DNA from: Powellomyces hirtus | Taxonomy: Eukaryota; Chytridiomycota; Chytridiomycetes; Spizellomycetales; Powellomycetaceae | Reading direction: 5' to 3' | DNA length: 64,000 nt | Assembly: GCA_025526995.1 (NCBI GenBank) | Contig: JAHLKG010000007.1 | Location: forward strand, 620,001-684,000 | Shown: positions 35,412 through 46,753 of the stretch, piece by piece | How positions within the stretch are numbered: the first letter of the stretch is position 1 | How the letters are laid out: every line of letters starts with the position of its first letter | Translations under genes and position numbers: made by a program | Notes under the pieces: model-generated | Told to the model about the DNA's origin: nothing | Seen by the model: the letters and a program-made list of their open reading frames with translations, nothing else | Databases searched by the model: none

Positions 35412-36298
35412 ATGCCAAAAGTCAAAGGCCCGATCCTGCAACTCACCGTGACGAGCCCCACCACGTCGTGCACGATCGTCATCCCGCACTCGTTCTCCTT
35501 CTGGAATCTGCACAGAGTCATTCAGATTGCGCTCAACGCGAAAGCAATGGAAGCAACTATCGAAAAAATGGTAAAGAACCTCTGCTGTGAAAGCGTTTCT
35601 CTGACGGTGCAGACTTTTGACCCAACTTTTTGCTTCTGCTTGTTCTTCCTTGTTCGCAGACATATCAGGTCAGTCAGGGCGAGACAGTGCCAAAGAAGGG
35701 CAAAATGATCAAAATCGACTCGTTTACTCTGGCCGAGGGCGACTCGTTCGAGTACGTCTGTGGTATGTGACATGTCATGGTTGACTGGTTGCAGACACTG
35801 GGCTTCCATACTCCACCCCATCGGGTTGCAGAAAGTCCAAAAACACGCGTCACATCGCTCACATCCCGCTGTTCCCATCCGCATTTTTAATGCAGCTGGC
35901 ACAATGTTCACGGTGCAAGTGCAGACCAAAATAGACGAGGGCGACATTCTCAACTACATCCCCCGCTGCATCGCTGCCGCTGACGGCGAAAATGTTGACC
36001 TCAATGCCATCAACACAAAGCTTTTGCTCAAAAGGTATGCTGCCACAGTCATTATGAATATGATGTGGCGCCACGCGCGTCTTGAGTGTTCCGTTTCCTT
36101 TCATTGCCCGTCGCTCGTCTCTCTCACACGACTGTGTCTCGCAGATTCGGAATGAACCCGACCAACAACAAGAAACCGAGGCAGCCACCCAAGATGGTCG
36201 TCATGGTCGGCGAATCCGACCAGTCCATTTGGCAGACCTACTACAACGCCATGCGCATGCCCGCTGCGCCCTACGAAGACTTTCTCTTGGCAGATTAA
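35412..36298 (+). CDS. pRiA4b ORF-3-like domain protein (tentative)
   Basis: Four exons: 35412-35570, 35660-35762, 35896-36034 and 36145-36298, giving 184 residues. The first strand-helix unit (LQLTVTSPTTSCTIVIPHSF, then FWNLHRVIQIALNAK) and a later LAEGDSFEYVC..MFTVQVQ strand pair resemble the plasmid pRiA4b ORF-3 fold, where a strand-turn-strand is followed by LHxVIQxAMGW and DxFxYxYDFGDxWxH. The Trp and the DFGD signature are absent, so similarity is partial. The C-terminal part is Lys/Pro-rich (NPTNNKKPRQPPKM) and ends in an acidic helix. Function is unknown. All intron phases agree. Confidence 0.6.
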
Positions 36299-36572
36299 AT
36301 CACGTCATTTGCATCTTGTGTCTCATTGACAGTACCCGTACAGTATTCAAAAGTGTATCATATTCCTTACATCAATTCACATTCCATTTCAAAATCCTTA
36401 TTTCTACCTCGCTTTGTATATATCGATATCACATTCATGTCCGCTCGGAGGTAGAGGGTTGGGCCGCTCTGCCTTGCTCTATACGTCATTCCTTCCCGTC
36501 TACTATGTGAGCCACAAACTACATACTTGGTCAATCATCTGCCATCCATTGTGCCCCATCCCATATTTCCAA

Positions 36573-39500
36573 TCATTTTCTCCAAATGACGATCGGGTCC
36601 TCTCCTGTAACTGATGCGGGCGTTGCATCGGTGACCTTCTCTTTCGGAGCCCAGGGTGCCGCGGAGGACTCGAGACCGTATTCTTTCTGCCACAAGTGCT
36701 TCACCCACGTCGCATTTCCGCTCAGGGCGGCACGCTGCTCATCAAACGCTTCCACCAACTGCTTCTCCTCTCCATCGCTTGTTTCATCCGGTGCGTCCGG
36801 TTCTCCCGCTCGGATTCGAAAGTCGGTTGGTAGCGCGTCCGTTTTTGCATTTCCGTTCGGAGCTGCATCTGGCTTTTTGAGTATCAAGTCGTCTCCGACA
36901 GCAGTATACGTAACACGGGAAGCATTGACCGCGTTGTCTGCCTTCTCCATCTGACGCTCAGAGGATACAAAGTTGGCGAGATACAGCCAATTGATGGCCG
37001 AAAACACCTGATCATCGAACCCAGAAACGACGATGAGAATCAGACCTCTCAGTCACAGATCAGTGGCCCAGGATGGAACTCACCGTGAAATATTCCTCTC
37101 CGACGCGGTCTTGCGCGGTCTTCGACATGGTAGCGCGCAGAGACTCGTTCGTGACAAGGCGTTCGAGATAGTGAACGACTTTGGCAATATCGCCAATTTT
37201 CACAAGGTACCCAGTCCGACCGTGCTGAATTTGATGGGGAATGCCACCTGCTGCATACGCGATCACGGGAACCCCTACGAAACAACAGGGCATACATATC
37301 AGCATTTGCAGCTCTGGGTTTTGTGTTGAGTTGCAAGAAAATGCATTTGCAGAGCATCGCCATACCTTTCTGTAAAGCCTCTGTTACTTTGACTTCGAAT
37401 CCTGAACGCGGGAAAACAAGAATTGTCGGTCAGTATGGTCAGTATGATCAGTACTATGCAGAGATGCATCAAATGTTATACCTTCTCGAGTCGACAACTG
37501 CAGCGCGACCAGAGCACCGCGCATGAGGGCATTCAACAGTTGGTCCGAAGGTGGGAGCCTGACGTAAGAGAAGGTGTAAGGTGTAAGAGAAGGGCGAGGG
37601 ATCAAACTGTCTTGAACAACGCATACCTTGCAACGATGATATCGTCTAAAATCGAATCAAAGTGGTTCTCCTCCAACCTGACCAGAACTTGCTCGAAAAT
37701 TATATTGCCGTCCGGATCCTGTGTCATCACAATCAGTACACACGTCCATTGCGTATCTAGCCGACTTTCTCTTACATCAATGGAACCGTGGCCGCTGATG
37801 ATAAGCTGGGGTGTCTTTTCCAGCGGTACATTGGCAGCTGCGAGCCGTTCGCGAAGTAGCCTGTATGCCTCCAGTACATCGAATATACCTGTTCAGTTGG
37901 AGTGTCAGGCATGGCCCTCCCACATGCAATGCTCAGACCGTGTTCAAATCCCAACCATTCCTAACCTTTGCTGGGGTCAAACCTCGCGATTTGGATTATG
38001 TATGGGCGGTCACCAAAGTGTGCGGTTCGACCCGTCGTGTCAATGCTGATACGGTTGAAGACAGTCTGGTAGTAACTGATGGCATTCGCTCCCAAAGGTT
38101 TGTTGAGTCCGTCTAAAAGATCGGTTGCGGCTGGTTGGAGCAACAATTTGTCCCTGGGCACATTGGACGGCACAAAGTTGGCCACCTGAAAGATTGAAAC
38201 TCCAAATGAGTTCTGGTTCGGCGTTGACCAAAATGGCAATCAGTCCCTTTGCTGACCGGGTGAGAGATGAACAGATCTGCATGCTTAATAAAATTCCATA
38301 AATATTGCCACACATGGTGCTGCTCAGTCTTCGGATCGTCAGCGAGATGCGCAGTAACTGCAGATAACCAAGGTTAGTGAAAACTCGATGGGAAACGTTG
38401 ATTAGATCTACATACCCTCGATGTGACTCCGATAGATGATCTTGCAGTTAGGATTCAGGCGTTTGACGTAGGGAATGATACCACAAGCTTTACAACAATT
38501 AGCATCAAGAAAAACTGCATGTTGGTTGAATTAAGAATCGGGCTTACGCTGAGGATCATCGATGATGATGACATCTGACTCCAGAACTGGACCTTCTGCC
38601 CAATATCGTTGTACGTTGTCTTCAGCCCACTAATGATGTAATATAGAATGCCGTAAGTCGAGACCACTCTCGCGACAAGAAAGACTTTATTCGACGCACG
38701 CCTTCAAACATAGCTTTATCCTCATCGGTAAGATGGGTGGCCTTGTCTGCCACGCCTTGCAAGACGTTGTGGAACTTGCGTTTCGTGATGTCGAATATCT
38801 CGGGTTTGGGTTTCATGACGAACCACCTGATGTCAACATCCGTCAATCGCAAAAGTCTCAACAATGCGTGACGCATGAGTGCAACTGCATTATTTGGCAT
38901 GGTGAGTTTCTGACAATTCATACGGATGATGGGGTACCACACGAGATGCTCACCTCCGCCACCCTGCGTTGTAGAGTTGAAGAAGGCAATTTTCAGCTGC
39001 TTCTTCGCGGTCTTGTCCACCAGATCTTTGAAAACCTTCCAGGTCTCGGGCTGGACCGTCTTCTCAAAATCGATCAAGTCAGCAAAGTGCAAGTGTCCGT
39101 TGCCATCTATCTCGACTTCGTGTCGGAATCCACAGCTGATTCTGGGCAAATTTCCCGCAATGGATTGAATCAAGACAAGTTGCGCTTTGCGAGCGGCGGA
39201 GCAAGCCCTTTCATCTTGTTATCAAATATTGCGTTAGCAATGCTTCCTTCCAACTTTTTTCGCAGACCAGGTTATGCAACTCACCCAAGCTTGCGCCACG
39301 AGTGTGCACAATCACAGGCAAGATGTCAAGCTCAAACCACAATTGAGCATGTAAACGCAGCCGTCCCGAATTGATGTGATCCCAACTGAGCATTGTTTCG
39401 CCGTCTTCCTCGGTGATAGACTGACCATCGTGGACGCCAATTCCTGCCGCATGGATTTTGTAATGATGGGTTTTTGCGTAGCGTTTTAGCCAGCTGATGA

Positions 39501-39956
39501 TAGCGGATTCCATGGCTCTCAATACAGCGGAATCAATAAAATCGCTGGGTGCCGACTTTGGAGTAGAGACAATTGCTCCATTTCGTTTTGAAAGAGTGAC
39601 AGAACCATTAAGAACAGCTGATTCACGACCATTTGACGACATCTCATCGTTTGGCGACACCTCAGCAAACTTGCTGGTGGCTTCCAAGTCTAAAAGCTGC
39701 GTGGTGTAGTCCACCTCATCTATACACATCCACATCATTAGTAAGTTATCCATGCTTCTCTTTGTCGTGGAAAAGCAGGCACATGGATCATACAGAATCC
39801 GTCATGGACATAAACTGAAAACGCTGGGACCCTGTGCAGCGGTTGCAGTTGAATGCCGACGTAGACGCCTTGAGGAGGCCCATTCACTGGCCTGTGGCGC
39901 GAGGTGGTGGGCAACGAAAGCTTTCGACGTCTGCAGGTGGGTGAAGTTGGTGCCAT
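36573..39956 (-). CDS. Trehalose phosphorylase (GT4-type, retaining)
   Basis: Fourteen exons: 39794-39956, 39285-39719, 38954-39214, 38700-38884, 38548-38629, 38416-38487, 38257-38357, 37966-38185, 37776-37888, 37627-37718, 37482-37558, 37366-37401, 37084-37274 and 36573-37007; together 820 residues. The GT-B core includes FFNSTTQGGGVALMRHALLR, DVIIIDDPQ, KIIYRSHIE, LFISHPVANFVPSNVP, IIQIARFDPSKG and the phosphorylase E-x7-E segment REGFEVKVTEALQKGVPVIA. This is the fungal trehalose phosphorylase/Neurospora CCG-9 family, which reversibly converts trehalose plus phosphate to glucose-1-phosphate and glucose. The about 180-residue N-terminal extension and the acidic C-terminal tail are family features. 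A TATA box on the minus strand lies 65 bp upstream, and a CACGTG about 110 bp upstream. Confidence 0.92.
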
Positions 39957-40441
39957 GTTTGCTCAAAGTATAGCTCTGAACGCTCTCGGAATGGCAATGG
40001 GGGTTCCGCTTGGCTGCAGTCTTTATACTACCCAAGCGTACTCATGACGCGTACCGTTGGCATCCACGTGTCATCCGTTGGTCATCAGTTGCCGCTCTCG
40101 GAGCTTCGGAGGGAGGCCAAGCCGCTGTTTGATCGGCGTACTGCAAATACCCGTATGACATGGTCGATCTGGCTGGTTTGCCAAGGTCCCATGTATCAGT
40201 CATTTCTTTCACTTTGAGCGGAACTCCTATCCTCTCGCTACAGCCTTGCCTTGTAGACGCTCCAACCCGCCAGTTGCAAGTAGGTGCGCTGGAGGGTAAA
40301 ATGCTAGACGGCCGAGCGTTCAGGAACAGGTAGCAACGAGCAAAGAGTGTTCTATTGCCAACAGTATCCCACGGTAAAGTCTCTCAATTCAGTTTTGGTT
40401 CGTTGATATCCGAGCCTGATGGGAATAAAAGGTTGCAAAAG
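39957..40441. other. Promoter region of trehalose phosphorylase
   Basis: Contains the TATA box (40021-40027) and CACGTG (40065-40070). The rest, up to the tRNA gene, shows no gene. Confidence 0.5.
40021..40027 (-). promoter_or_regulatory. TATA box of the trehalose phosphorylase gene
   Basis: TATAAAG on the minus strand, 65 bp upstream of the ATG at 39956. Confidence 0.6.
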
Positions 40442-40514
40442 CGATCCCACCAGGGATCGAACCTGGAGTCTCGCGCTTCGTAGGCGCGCGCCTTAACCAT
40501 TGGGCCATGGGACC
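40442..40514 (-). tRNA. tRNA-Arg (anticodon ACG)
   Basis: The minus strand folds into a 73-base cloverleaf with discriminator G and no intron. The acceptor stem GGTCCCA pairs with TGGGATC (one G-T). The D arm is GCC..GGC; the anticodon stem CGCGC/GCGCG encloses loop CTACGAA, giving anticodon ACG, read as inosine-CG for CGN arginine codons. The T arm is CCAGG-TTCGATC-CCTGG. The internal A box (TGGCCCAATGG) and B box (GGTTCGATCCC) for RNA polymerase III are intact. CCA is not encoded, as in eukaryotes. Confidence 0.97.
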
Positions 40515-42243
40515 GATGTGTCAATATGAGATGGCTAAAACTTTATCCCAACCATTATTTAACACCACAAACAGATGCTTAGGTTTTTACATAATTAATG
40601 AGTGTTACCATGCGGATCAGATGTACATGATACCCAGACAGATGTCTAACATCTTGTAATTATTGTATAGACCCTAGGCTATGGCGCAAATGTAAGCGCT
40701 GACAACAGTGAGGGCGGTCCGAAGTGCAAACTCGTTAGTCTCAAAGGACCTGCAGTCCAAGACAGGGCATTGGTGACTGGTGACCAACGCATTCACGCAT
40801 GATGATCACCTATTCTCAGCCCGTACGAAAGCGCTAGCAAGCGCGAATGGTCACCTCTTGATTCCTGACAGTGCCCCCAGAGACGGTGGCAAATGCGCCG
40901 TCAGACCGTTTGACAACGTGCGATACCGTCACATGTTACGCAGCCGCTTGCTGTTCTTCATCCATCATCTTCTGTGAGAGGCAATGTATTGTCTGGCAGT
41001 ATCATTGCATTAAAGAAGGAACGCTAGCCATGAAAGATCATGATGACATTGCTCGGAAATGTCGTCGCACTTGGATATATGTATGCAAGCTATCCATATT
41101 CAGGAGAAATGAGAGCTTTTCAAGAGCTATGGAGGTACATATCTGGAGAGAGCGAAAAGGGCAAAATAGCATCATGTATGTGATCAGTGTACAGCAGTTG
41201 GTGGGTACACGTACCGTACAGTACTTCGGGCCTGCGATTTGATCAGTGACGCAGCCAGATTTCCTACCTGTCGAATCTTGGCGTGCACGACGTCAGCATC
41301 GTAACAGCTACCACTGTTTTTCTACAGTTCTCTGAGCAAGCTATCGCAAAACTGATTACCGCTGGCGATGAGGTGCTTCCATCAGCAATATGTTATTGAC
41401 TCCTGCAGAAGGCGCAAGTGTGCTTCTTGCTGGAATGAATGGCGTTAGAAAATTGGGATGAGAGTACCTCATTTTTCCCGAAGTCAGGTGCTGCTCGCAC
41501 TGGTGTGGGAACCGGTCGCTGCAAAGTTGGGGTGGGTTTCCATTGATGTCAAGCGAGCGAACGCAGCATCCGTAGATCCGGCTTTCATCATGGCAAATAA
41601 GTAGCGCGTAGATCATCATTGCGCGTCCAGTCTGTATCACCCATGCCCTTGTGGTGTCGGAGAGAGAGGGAGAGAGAAGAAATGGATTGAATGGTAGGCA
41701 GGAAGTGAACGGTCTGGTCCCACGACGCGTGTGGCTGCGCCTCAGATGCGCCACTGCCGACTGGCCAAGCCGGACGGAAGGTTCGCAATTGAGCAAAAGG
41801 CGAGGACGAGGACCGTACTACATTGTCCAAAGTGTGCGAGACTTCACCCTCGAGTACGGGCGATGTAATAACTACATATAGCGGACGTAGCTCTGAAATA
41901 TCCGATCCGGAGAGCGTCTTGGAGCTATACTCGGAGTCTCGCCCGGTCCCGGCCCATGCCAAAGAATGATGGATACATCAATCCATACTAAAGCGCCATT
42001 AATCCGGCTATGAAGGCGTAGTTGCCAGTGTGGGATAGATCTTTAAGATTCGTGGTTTACCAATATTCTACCGTCTGCCAAAATTCTTTCTCCAACGTCA
42101 CCCTAGATCTAGCTCACACATCACGTGCACATGCTCTCAGAACTCACGTGATATTGACCTCGCGCTCGCTCCCCGCCCGTACTATTGCGAGTGAAGCGAA
42201 CAACGGCTCGTTTCGCCCCCTTTCTCGAGAGATCATCGTAAAA
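40515..42243. other. 1.7-kb stretch without a supported gene
   Basis: Overlapping short open frames on both strands (for example 41356-41796 on minus) have no recognisable domains, splice context or composition of real genes here. The right end is the uS19 promoter, with CACGTG at 42122-42127 and 42145-42150, about 100-120 bp upstream of that ATG. Confidence 0.5.
42122..42150. promoter_or_regulatory. Paired CACGTG elements upstream of uS19
   Basis: Two CACGTG palindromes with starts 23 bp apart in the presumed promoter of the ribosomal protein gene. In fungi such sites bind Cbf1/bHLH factors; here the role is inferred. Confidence 0.4.
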
Positions 42244-43055
42244 ATGGTAAGCAGCGACGACGCAGGAGTACACCAACGACCGACGAATGGATGGAGGGGA
42301 GCGGGAATGCTAGCAGACCTATGCTCCGATGGATGGATGGATGGGAACGAATGGATGGATGGATGAATGAATGACTTCCGGGTGGGAGGTTTCGATGTCA
42401 AATGACAATCCAGCGATCGAAATGCGAACTCAGACTCGACAAGCGGATAAGCCAGTTGATTGCGTTGACCAGAATGCGGCAACAAATTTTACGACAGCAC
42501 ATACGAACGATATCTCACTCGAAACAACAAACGTGGGGGAGACTGACGAAACGGTTTCGAGGATATTGGAATTGGAGTTGTGACACACGATCGCACTCGG
42601 CTGCTGCTATTACACACTATTGGCTGGAGAAGCGGAACGTACAATCCCTGGACATGGAAATGGAGGACTGACCGGCTGCGTGTTTTTTCCGCATGTTTGC
42701 AGGCTGACGAATTCGACCAAGAGTCTGCGCACGACCTTAAGAAGAAGCGAACTTTCCGCAAGTTCACCTTCCGTGGTGTTGACCTCGAGCAGCTTCTCGA
42801 CCTGAGCAGCGAGCAGGTAATTATTTATCTCTTGCGCAGCACATGGACTTACAGCACACAGAATTGGGTATCTAACGGACGAGTCTTGTTTGTGTGTGTG
42901 CTGCTCAGCTTATGGACATTGTCCACGCTCGTGCCCGTCGTCGATTCCAGCGTGGTCTCAAGCGTAAGCCTATGGGTCTCATCAAGAAGCTCCGTAAGGC
43001 CAAGAAGGAGGCCCCCGCCGGCGAAAAGCCCGAGGTTGTCAAGACCCACCTGCGT

Positions 43056-43088
<33 letters not shown>

Positions 43089-43320
43089 ATTGTCGGTGTC
43101 TACAACGGCAAGGTTTTCAACCAGGTTGAAATCAAGCCCGAGATGATCGGTCACTACCTTGCTGAGTTCTCCATCTCCTACAAGCCCGTCAAGCACGGTC
43201 GCCCGGGTATTGGTGCCACCCACAGCTCCCGGTAAGGCAGATTGTTCGCATTTGATACAAATGTAACTCGGCAGATCTCTTACTTTTCTTTCTCCTTCTA
43301 GTTTCATCCCCTTGAAGTAA
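42244..43320 (+). CDS. RPS15: Cytosolic small ribosomal subunit protein uS19 (RPS15)
   Basis: Four exons: 42244-42246 (the ATG only), 42703-42816, 42909-43231 and 43302-43320, giving 152 residues. The protein reads [18 protein letters not shown], then [49 protein letters not shown] and the ending GATHSSRFIPLK, which is eukaryotic uS19 from end to end. uS19 sits in the head of the 40S subunit near the decoding site. The first intron (42247-42702, 456 bp) separates the start codon from the rest and holds a tetranucleotide repeat. The last exon codes only for the final six residues. Confidence 0.97.
42328..42374. repeat. ATGG/ATGA tetranucleotide array in uS19 intron 1
   Basis: Interrupted GATG-type repeats within the 456-bp first intron of the uS19 gene. 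Confidence 0.85.
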
Positions 43321-43517
43321 GCGAGAGAACGTGGACTTACTTTGTACATGTTTTTATGTGGTGATGAGAATACAATGATGAGGTTGCACAAAAGAGTCTT
43401 CAAGTTCGAATTGACGGCAGACAGGAAGTTTGATTGCCATTTGATGTGGTTCAAAGTATATAGTTATTTAACTTCATAAGAGAAGGACAGTGTGTTGACA
43501 CGCAGGTCACTGATGCT

Positions 43518-44795
43518 TTACTTGCTGATGGGCCGCAGGATTGCAAGCGCCTGCTCAAGATTCTCAATCGCTGTCTTCACATCATCGTACTGCAACGCGC
43601 TGATCGCAAAGCGTGAATGCTTCTGAGCAGCTTGGATGGCCTTGAAACTCGAGTCATACGCGGCACCAAACTTGTTCGCTGCCGTTGGAGAGATGGGTGG
43701 TGCTGCATCCGGGGCTGAAGTCCGCGATGACGCAGCAACCGGTTTGGGAGCAGAGGTTGGGTAGCTATGGGTGGAAGGGGGCGTTGCAGAGTATGGCGTT
43801 CCGCCCGGTGGTGGGTACGAGTTGGGCTCAAAGTTTGTTGGTGTCCGCGGGGGTATAGCGGCCGGGTCAAACGACGGATCGTATGGCGAGCCAAAGTCCG
43901 GGTGGGGTTCGTCCGCAGCCGTTGGTTGGCCACCATCCACAGCGTCGTCCCGCTCTTCACCGGGGATGCCGGGAGTCGGTGTACGTCCTTCTCGGATCGC
44001 TTTGATGATGTCGGCTGCTTTGAATTTGGAATACCGCACCTTGTCCTTCACCTGATTGGCCAGGTAAATGTAATGCCCTCTATGTGTTCCCTTCACAAAG
44101 CCATTTGCTTACCTCGGTGTCTATTTCGCCAAATACTTTCAGGAGCTCCAGAAACATGGACGCTGCCAGGAACGTTTTGGCGGTCTTCCTATGCAACCAA
44201 AAGTAGAAGAGGGGAAATGCCGGACGCATCAGAACTCCGCACAGATCGAGAGCATCCAGCTCAAGCTCAGTCTGCTCTGTCCCGCGACATACTTGGAAGC
44301 TCGTCCCTGGCGATCCTCCGAGTCGGCATTGTGAAAAATCCTCAGCGCAAAGTTCTCAATATGCGCATACCCAACCACATCGTTCGAGATGACTTCGTTC
44401 CCTGCAAGGTTCTTCTTGTCCTGTGGCACGTGCGCAAATCGCACCAGGAGTGGTCAGTGCATCCAGGACTTGTAATGAATTTCTCTAATGCACTGGCCAT
44501 CTCACTTACTAGCTCGATCTCGTCCATAATGCTAAAAAGGTAGGCCTTGCCCTCTTTCGATTGCATTCCCTTCTCCACAGCCAATTTCACGGCATAGTAC
44601 TTGCCTATACGGTGAGAGGAACAAGTTTCAATAAAGAGAGATGTGAAAGTGACAACGACAGCCATCGCTGACAGTGAGATTGCTTGCTCACTCACAATAG
44701 TATGCGACAATAGGCTCTTTGCCTTGCAGCTCTTGCGACCTTTGCAGGTACGGCGTCACGAACTTAAGTTCGTCTGGTGGAGCTCCTCCCGGCAT
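43518..44795 (-). CDS. VTA1: Vta1/LIP5, Vps4 activator
   Basis: Five exons: 44696-44795, 44510-44604, 44293-44420, 44113-44188 and 43518-44051, giving 310 residues. The N-terminal domain (FVTPYLQRSQEL, YYCKYYAVKLAVEKGM, HIENFALRIFHNADSEDRQG, KTFLAASMFLELLKVFGEID, VRYSKFKAADIIKAIREG) is the tandem MIT-like Vta1/LIP5 fold that binds ESCRT-III. A Pro/Ser/Thr-rich linker of about 100 residues follows. The C-terminal helices (AQKHSRFAISALQYDDVKTA, ENLEQALAIL) are the VSL domain that binds and stimulates the AAA ATPase Vps4. The protein acts in ESCRT-III recycling on endosomes. It is divergent from the Nudix gene with 173 bp between starts. Confidence 0.93.
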
Positions 44796-44968
44796 ATTTT
44801 TTCCTGTTGATATTGCAATGGGTGTGAACAAGCAAGTTGCAAAAAGTCACGGAGGTTTGTCATGAGCACACGCGAAGTCGCGCAAGCCTCATTTTGAACA
44901 TATATACGCTCGCCAACTTCCCCAAAGTTCTGCCAAGAATCGCTCTTATTTTTGTACCTCCCCTTTGA

Positions 44969-45856
44969 ATGCAGTTTGCCAGAAGGAGCCTCCCCAAGCT
45001 CTCCCATCGATACCTACATAACATTACTCGCATGTCTTCAACTCGAGCAGTTCGTCTCGGGAATGCGACCGTGCCGCTCACAGCCAAGCCGGGGTCTAAA
45101 GTCGATCTCGACCTGGTGGAACAATTCGGCCCATTCAAGGACTGGGTCGCTGCGCTGGGCAAAGAAATGACCGAGTCGCCGGTCGCCTCGCGGGTGGCGA
45201 TTCGCGGTATCGAGGTCACGGACGTGGATGAATTCGGGAGTGGGAAAGTCGGGTTCGTAAAGTTCCGCGCCGATGTCAACTGGAGCGACGAGGCCGGCGG
45301 GAGAATACCGGGCGTGGTGTTTTCGCGTGGGGGCTCCGTTGCATTGTTGGTGCTGGTCAAGCCCAAGGACGACGGGAAAGCAGAGGAGGAAGAACGCGTG
45401 GTGTTGGTCGTGCAGCCGAGGATACCGATTGCTGTGCTGGAGTTTACGGAATTGCCGGCGGGCATGCTGGACGGGGACAACAAGTTTGCTGGAACAGCAG
45501 CGCGGGAGCTGCAGGAAGAATGCGGGATCGAAATCAGTGAAGACGAATTGACCGATCTCACCGAGTTGGCGTTTGGCAGCAACCCCAAAAGCGATCTGCG
45601 CAGCAGCGGAGTGTACTCGAGTCCCGGTGGCTCAGATGAGTTCATTAGGCTGTTTCTATGTAGAAAAACATTGCCGCTTGAGGACATCAAGCGGCTGGAG
45701 GGGAAGCAAGCTGGTTTGCGGGGGGACGGCGAGCGCATCGAAGTGATGCTGGTTAAGCTGAAGGATCTCTGGCGAGCCACGAGAGACATGAAAGCTCTCT
45801 CGGCTCTGGCACTATACCAACAATGTGCAGCCGCCGGACTGCTGCCCAACTCATAG
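44969..45856 (+). CDS. Nudix hydrolase, NUDT14/plant NUDX14-like (ADP-sugar type)
   Basis: A single exon encodes 295 residues. The first about 22 residues (MQFARRSLPKLSHRYLHNIT) look like a mitochondrial presequence; the ATG at 45032 (MSSTRAV) could give a cytosolic form. The Nudix core is ELPAGMLDGDNKFAGT AARELQEECGIEI. Against the consensus GX5EX7REUXEEXGU, the first glutamate position is Asn in ungapped alignment, while REL and QEECGI are intact. The LPAGMLD..F.GTA.RE form is shared with plant ADP-glucose/ADP-ribose pyrophosphatases, so that substrate class is likely. SPGGSDEF follows, as expected for the family. The absence of introns is notable in this locus. Confidence 0.85.
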   Translation: MQFARRSLPKLSHRYLHNITRMSSTRAVRLGNATVPLTAKPGSKVDLDLVEQFGPFKDWVAALGKEMTESPVASRVAIRGIEVTDVDEFGSGKVGFVKFRADVNWSDEAGGRIPGVVFSRGGSVALLVLVKPKDDGKAEEEERVVLVVQPRIPIAVLEFTELPAGMLDGDNKFAGTAARELQEECGIEISEDELTDLTELAFGSNPKSDLRSSGVYSSPGGSDEFIRLFLCRKTLPLEDIKRLEGKQAGLRGDGERIEVMLVKLKDLWRATRDMKALSALALYQQCAAAGLLPNS

Positions 45857-45978
45857 CGCGCGTATGCGATGTAGACACACATTTTCGTTTTGAACAATAC
45901 TGTACATGTTTGCGAGTCTTATCTCATTCTGCTCGTGAAGTACGGATATACAATGGTGTTTTCCGCTGTATGAGCCCT

Positions 45979-46753
45979 CTACGCTTGTGTGCCAACATTT
46001 GGCAAGTTCATGAACTTTCTTTTGGAGAAGCACATCCACCACTTGCTGGGACGGTCGCCGTCGTACACTTTTGGTGCTAAACGAGCGGCGGTCTCCTGTC
46101 GCAGCTGGCTGAGGTACTGGCGAAGCAGGTCTATGCAATTCAAAAGCGGTTGTGAGCGTCGGATCAACCAAACCTCATGCAACTTTTGTCAACCAACCTT
46201 GGTCGTTCTTGCTGGCAGGCTTCTCATACATGGCATTCAAAGGGAATTGTGCCTCCCCTGGTATCGCAAAGTTCTGCAGGGCATGGGTCATCAGCGTCCG
46301 CTGTCCCTCTGCGGCACTTGGGTTTTTGCCTAGTTTGCCGAGACATTCTTGAATGAATAGCAACAGGTAGATCAAAGCTCGGTCGGCAGGTCCTTTGATT
46401 TCAAAGTTGCGGAAAAAGCAGTTTGCCCGGAAGAGTCCGATAGCCTCGTCGACAATGTCGTCCATTTCTGGGTCGGCTACGCGTTACATTCAAAATGAGA
46501 TTGTTGATAAGAACAGCAACGTCGCCAATGGGGTTTGCAGGGATAGACGTACTTGCTGGTGGAGCGGGTCCTCGAATCTTGGTCTTGATTGGGAGAAGGG
46601 CAATGTTTCCAATATTGCGGTACTGGTTGCCCTCGTTGAAAGCTGAATGATATGCCTACATAAGACACAAGGGAAAGGAGGATGGTTATCCCGCTGATAG
46701 GCTCATACATCATCTTCGACATCACGCCCAGATGGGTTTAGACTTACGGGCAT
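45979..46753 (-). CDS. ARPC3: Arp2/3 complex subunit 3
   Basis: Four exons: 46748-46753, 46553-46655, 46198-46467 and 45979-46130, giving 176 residues. The first exon is six bases (ATG CCC). Spliced protein reads [77 protein letters not shown] and [18 protein letters not shown], all diagnostic of ARPC3 (p21). The subunit belongs to the seven-protein Arp2/3 complex that nucleates branched actin filaments. Length matches animals and yeast. It is divergent from TIM13, with 449 bp between start codons. Confidence 0.97.

Noticed and set aside
41356..41796. 146-codon minus-strand frame in the 40.5-42.2 kb gap
   Set aside because: No domain, splice context or conserved pattern; composition like random DNA.
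42247..42702. snoRNA in uS19 intron 1
   Set aside because: GATGA- and CTGA-like strings occur but lack proper spacing and terminal stem.
42849..43454. 201-codon frame antisense to uS19
   Set aside because: Mirror of conserved ribosomal protein codons; no independent homology.
44860..45897. 345-codon open frame on the minus strand across the Nudix gene
   Set aside because: Antisense shadow of a high-GC coding exon; the plus strand encodes a clear Nudix protein and the minus frame is Ser-rich without motifs.
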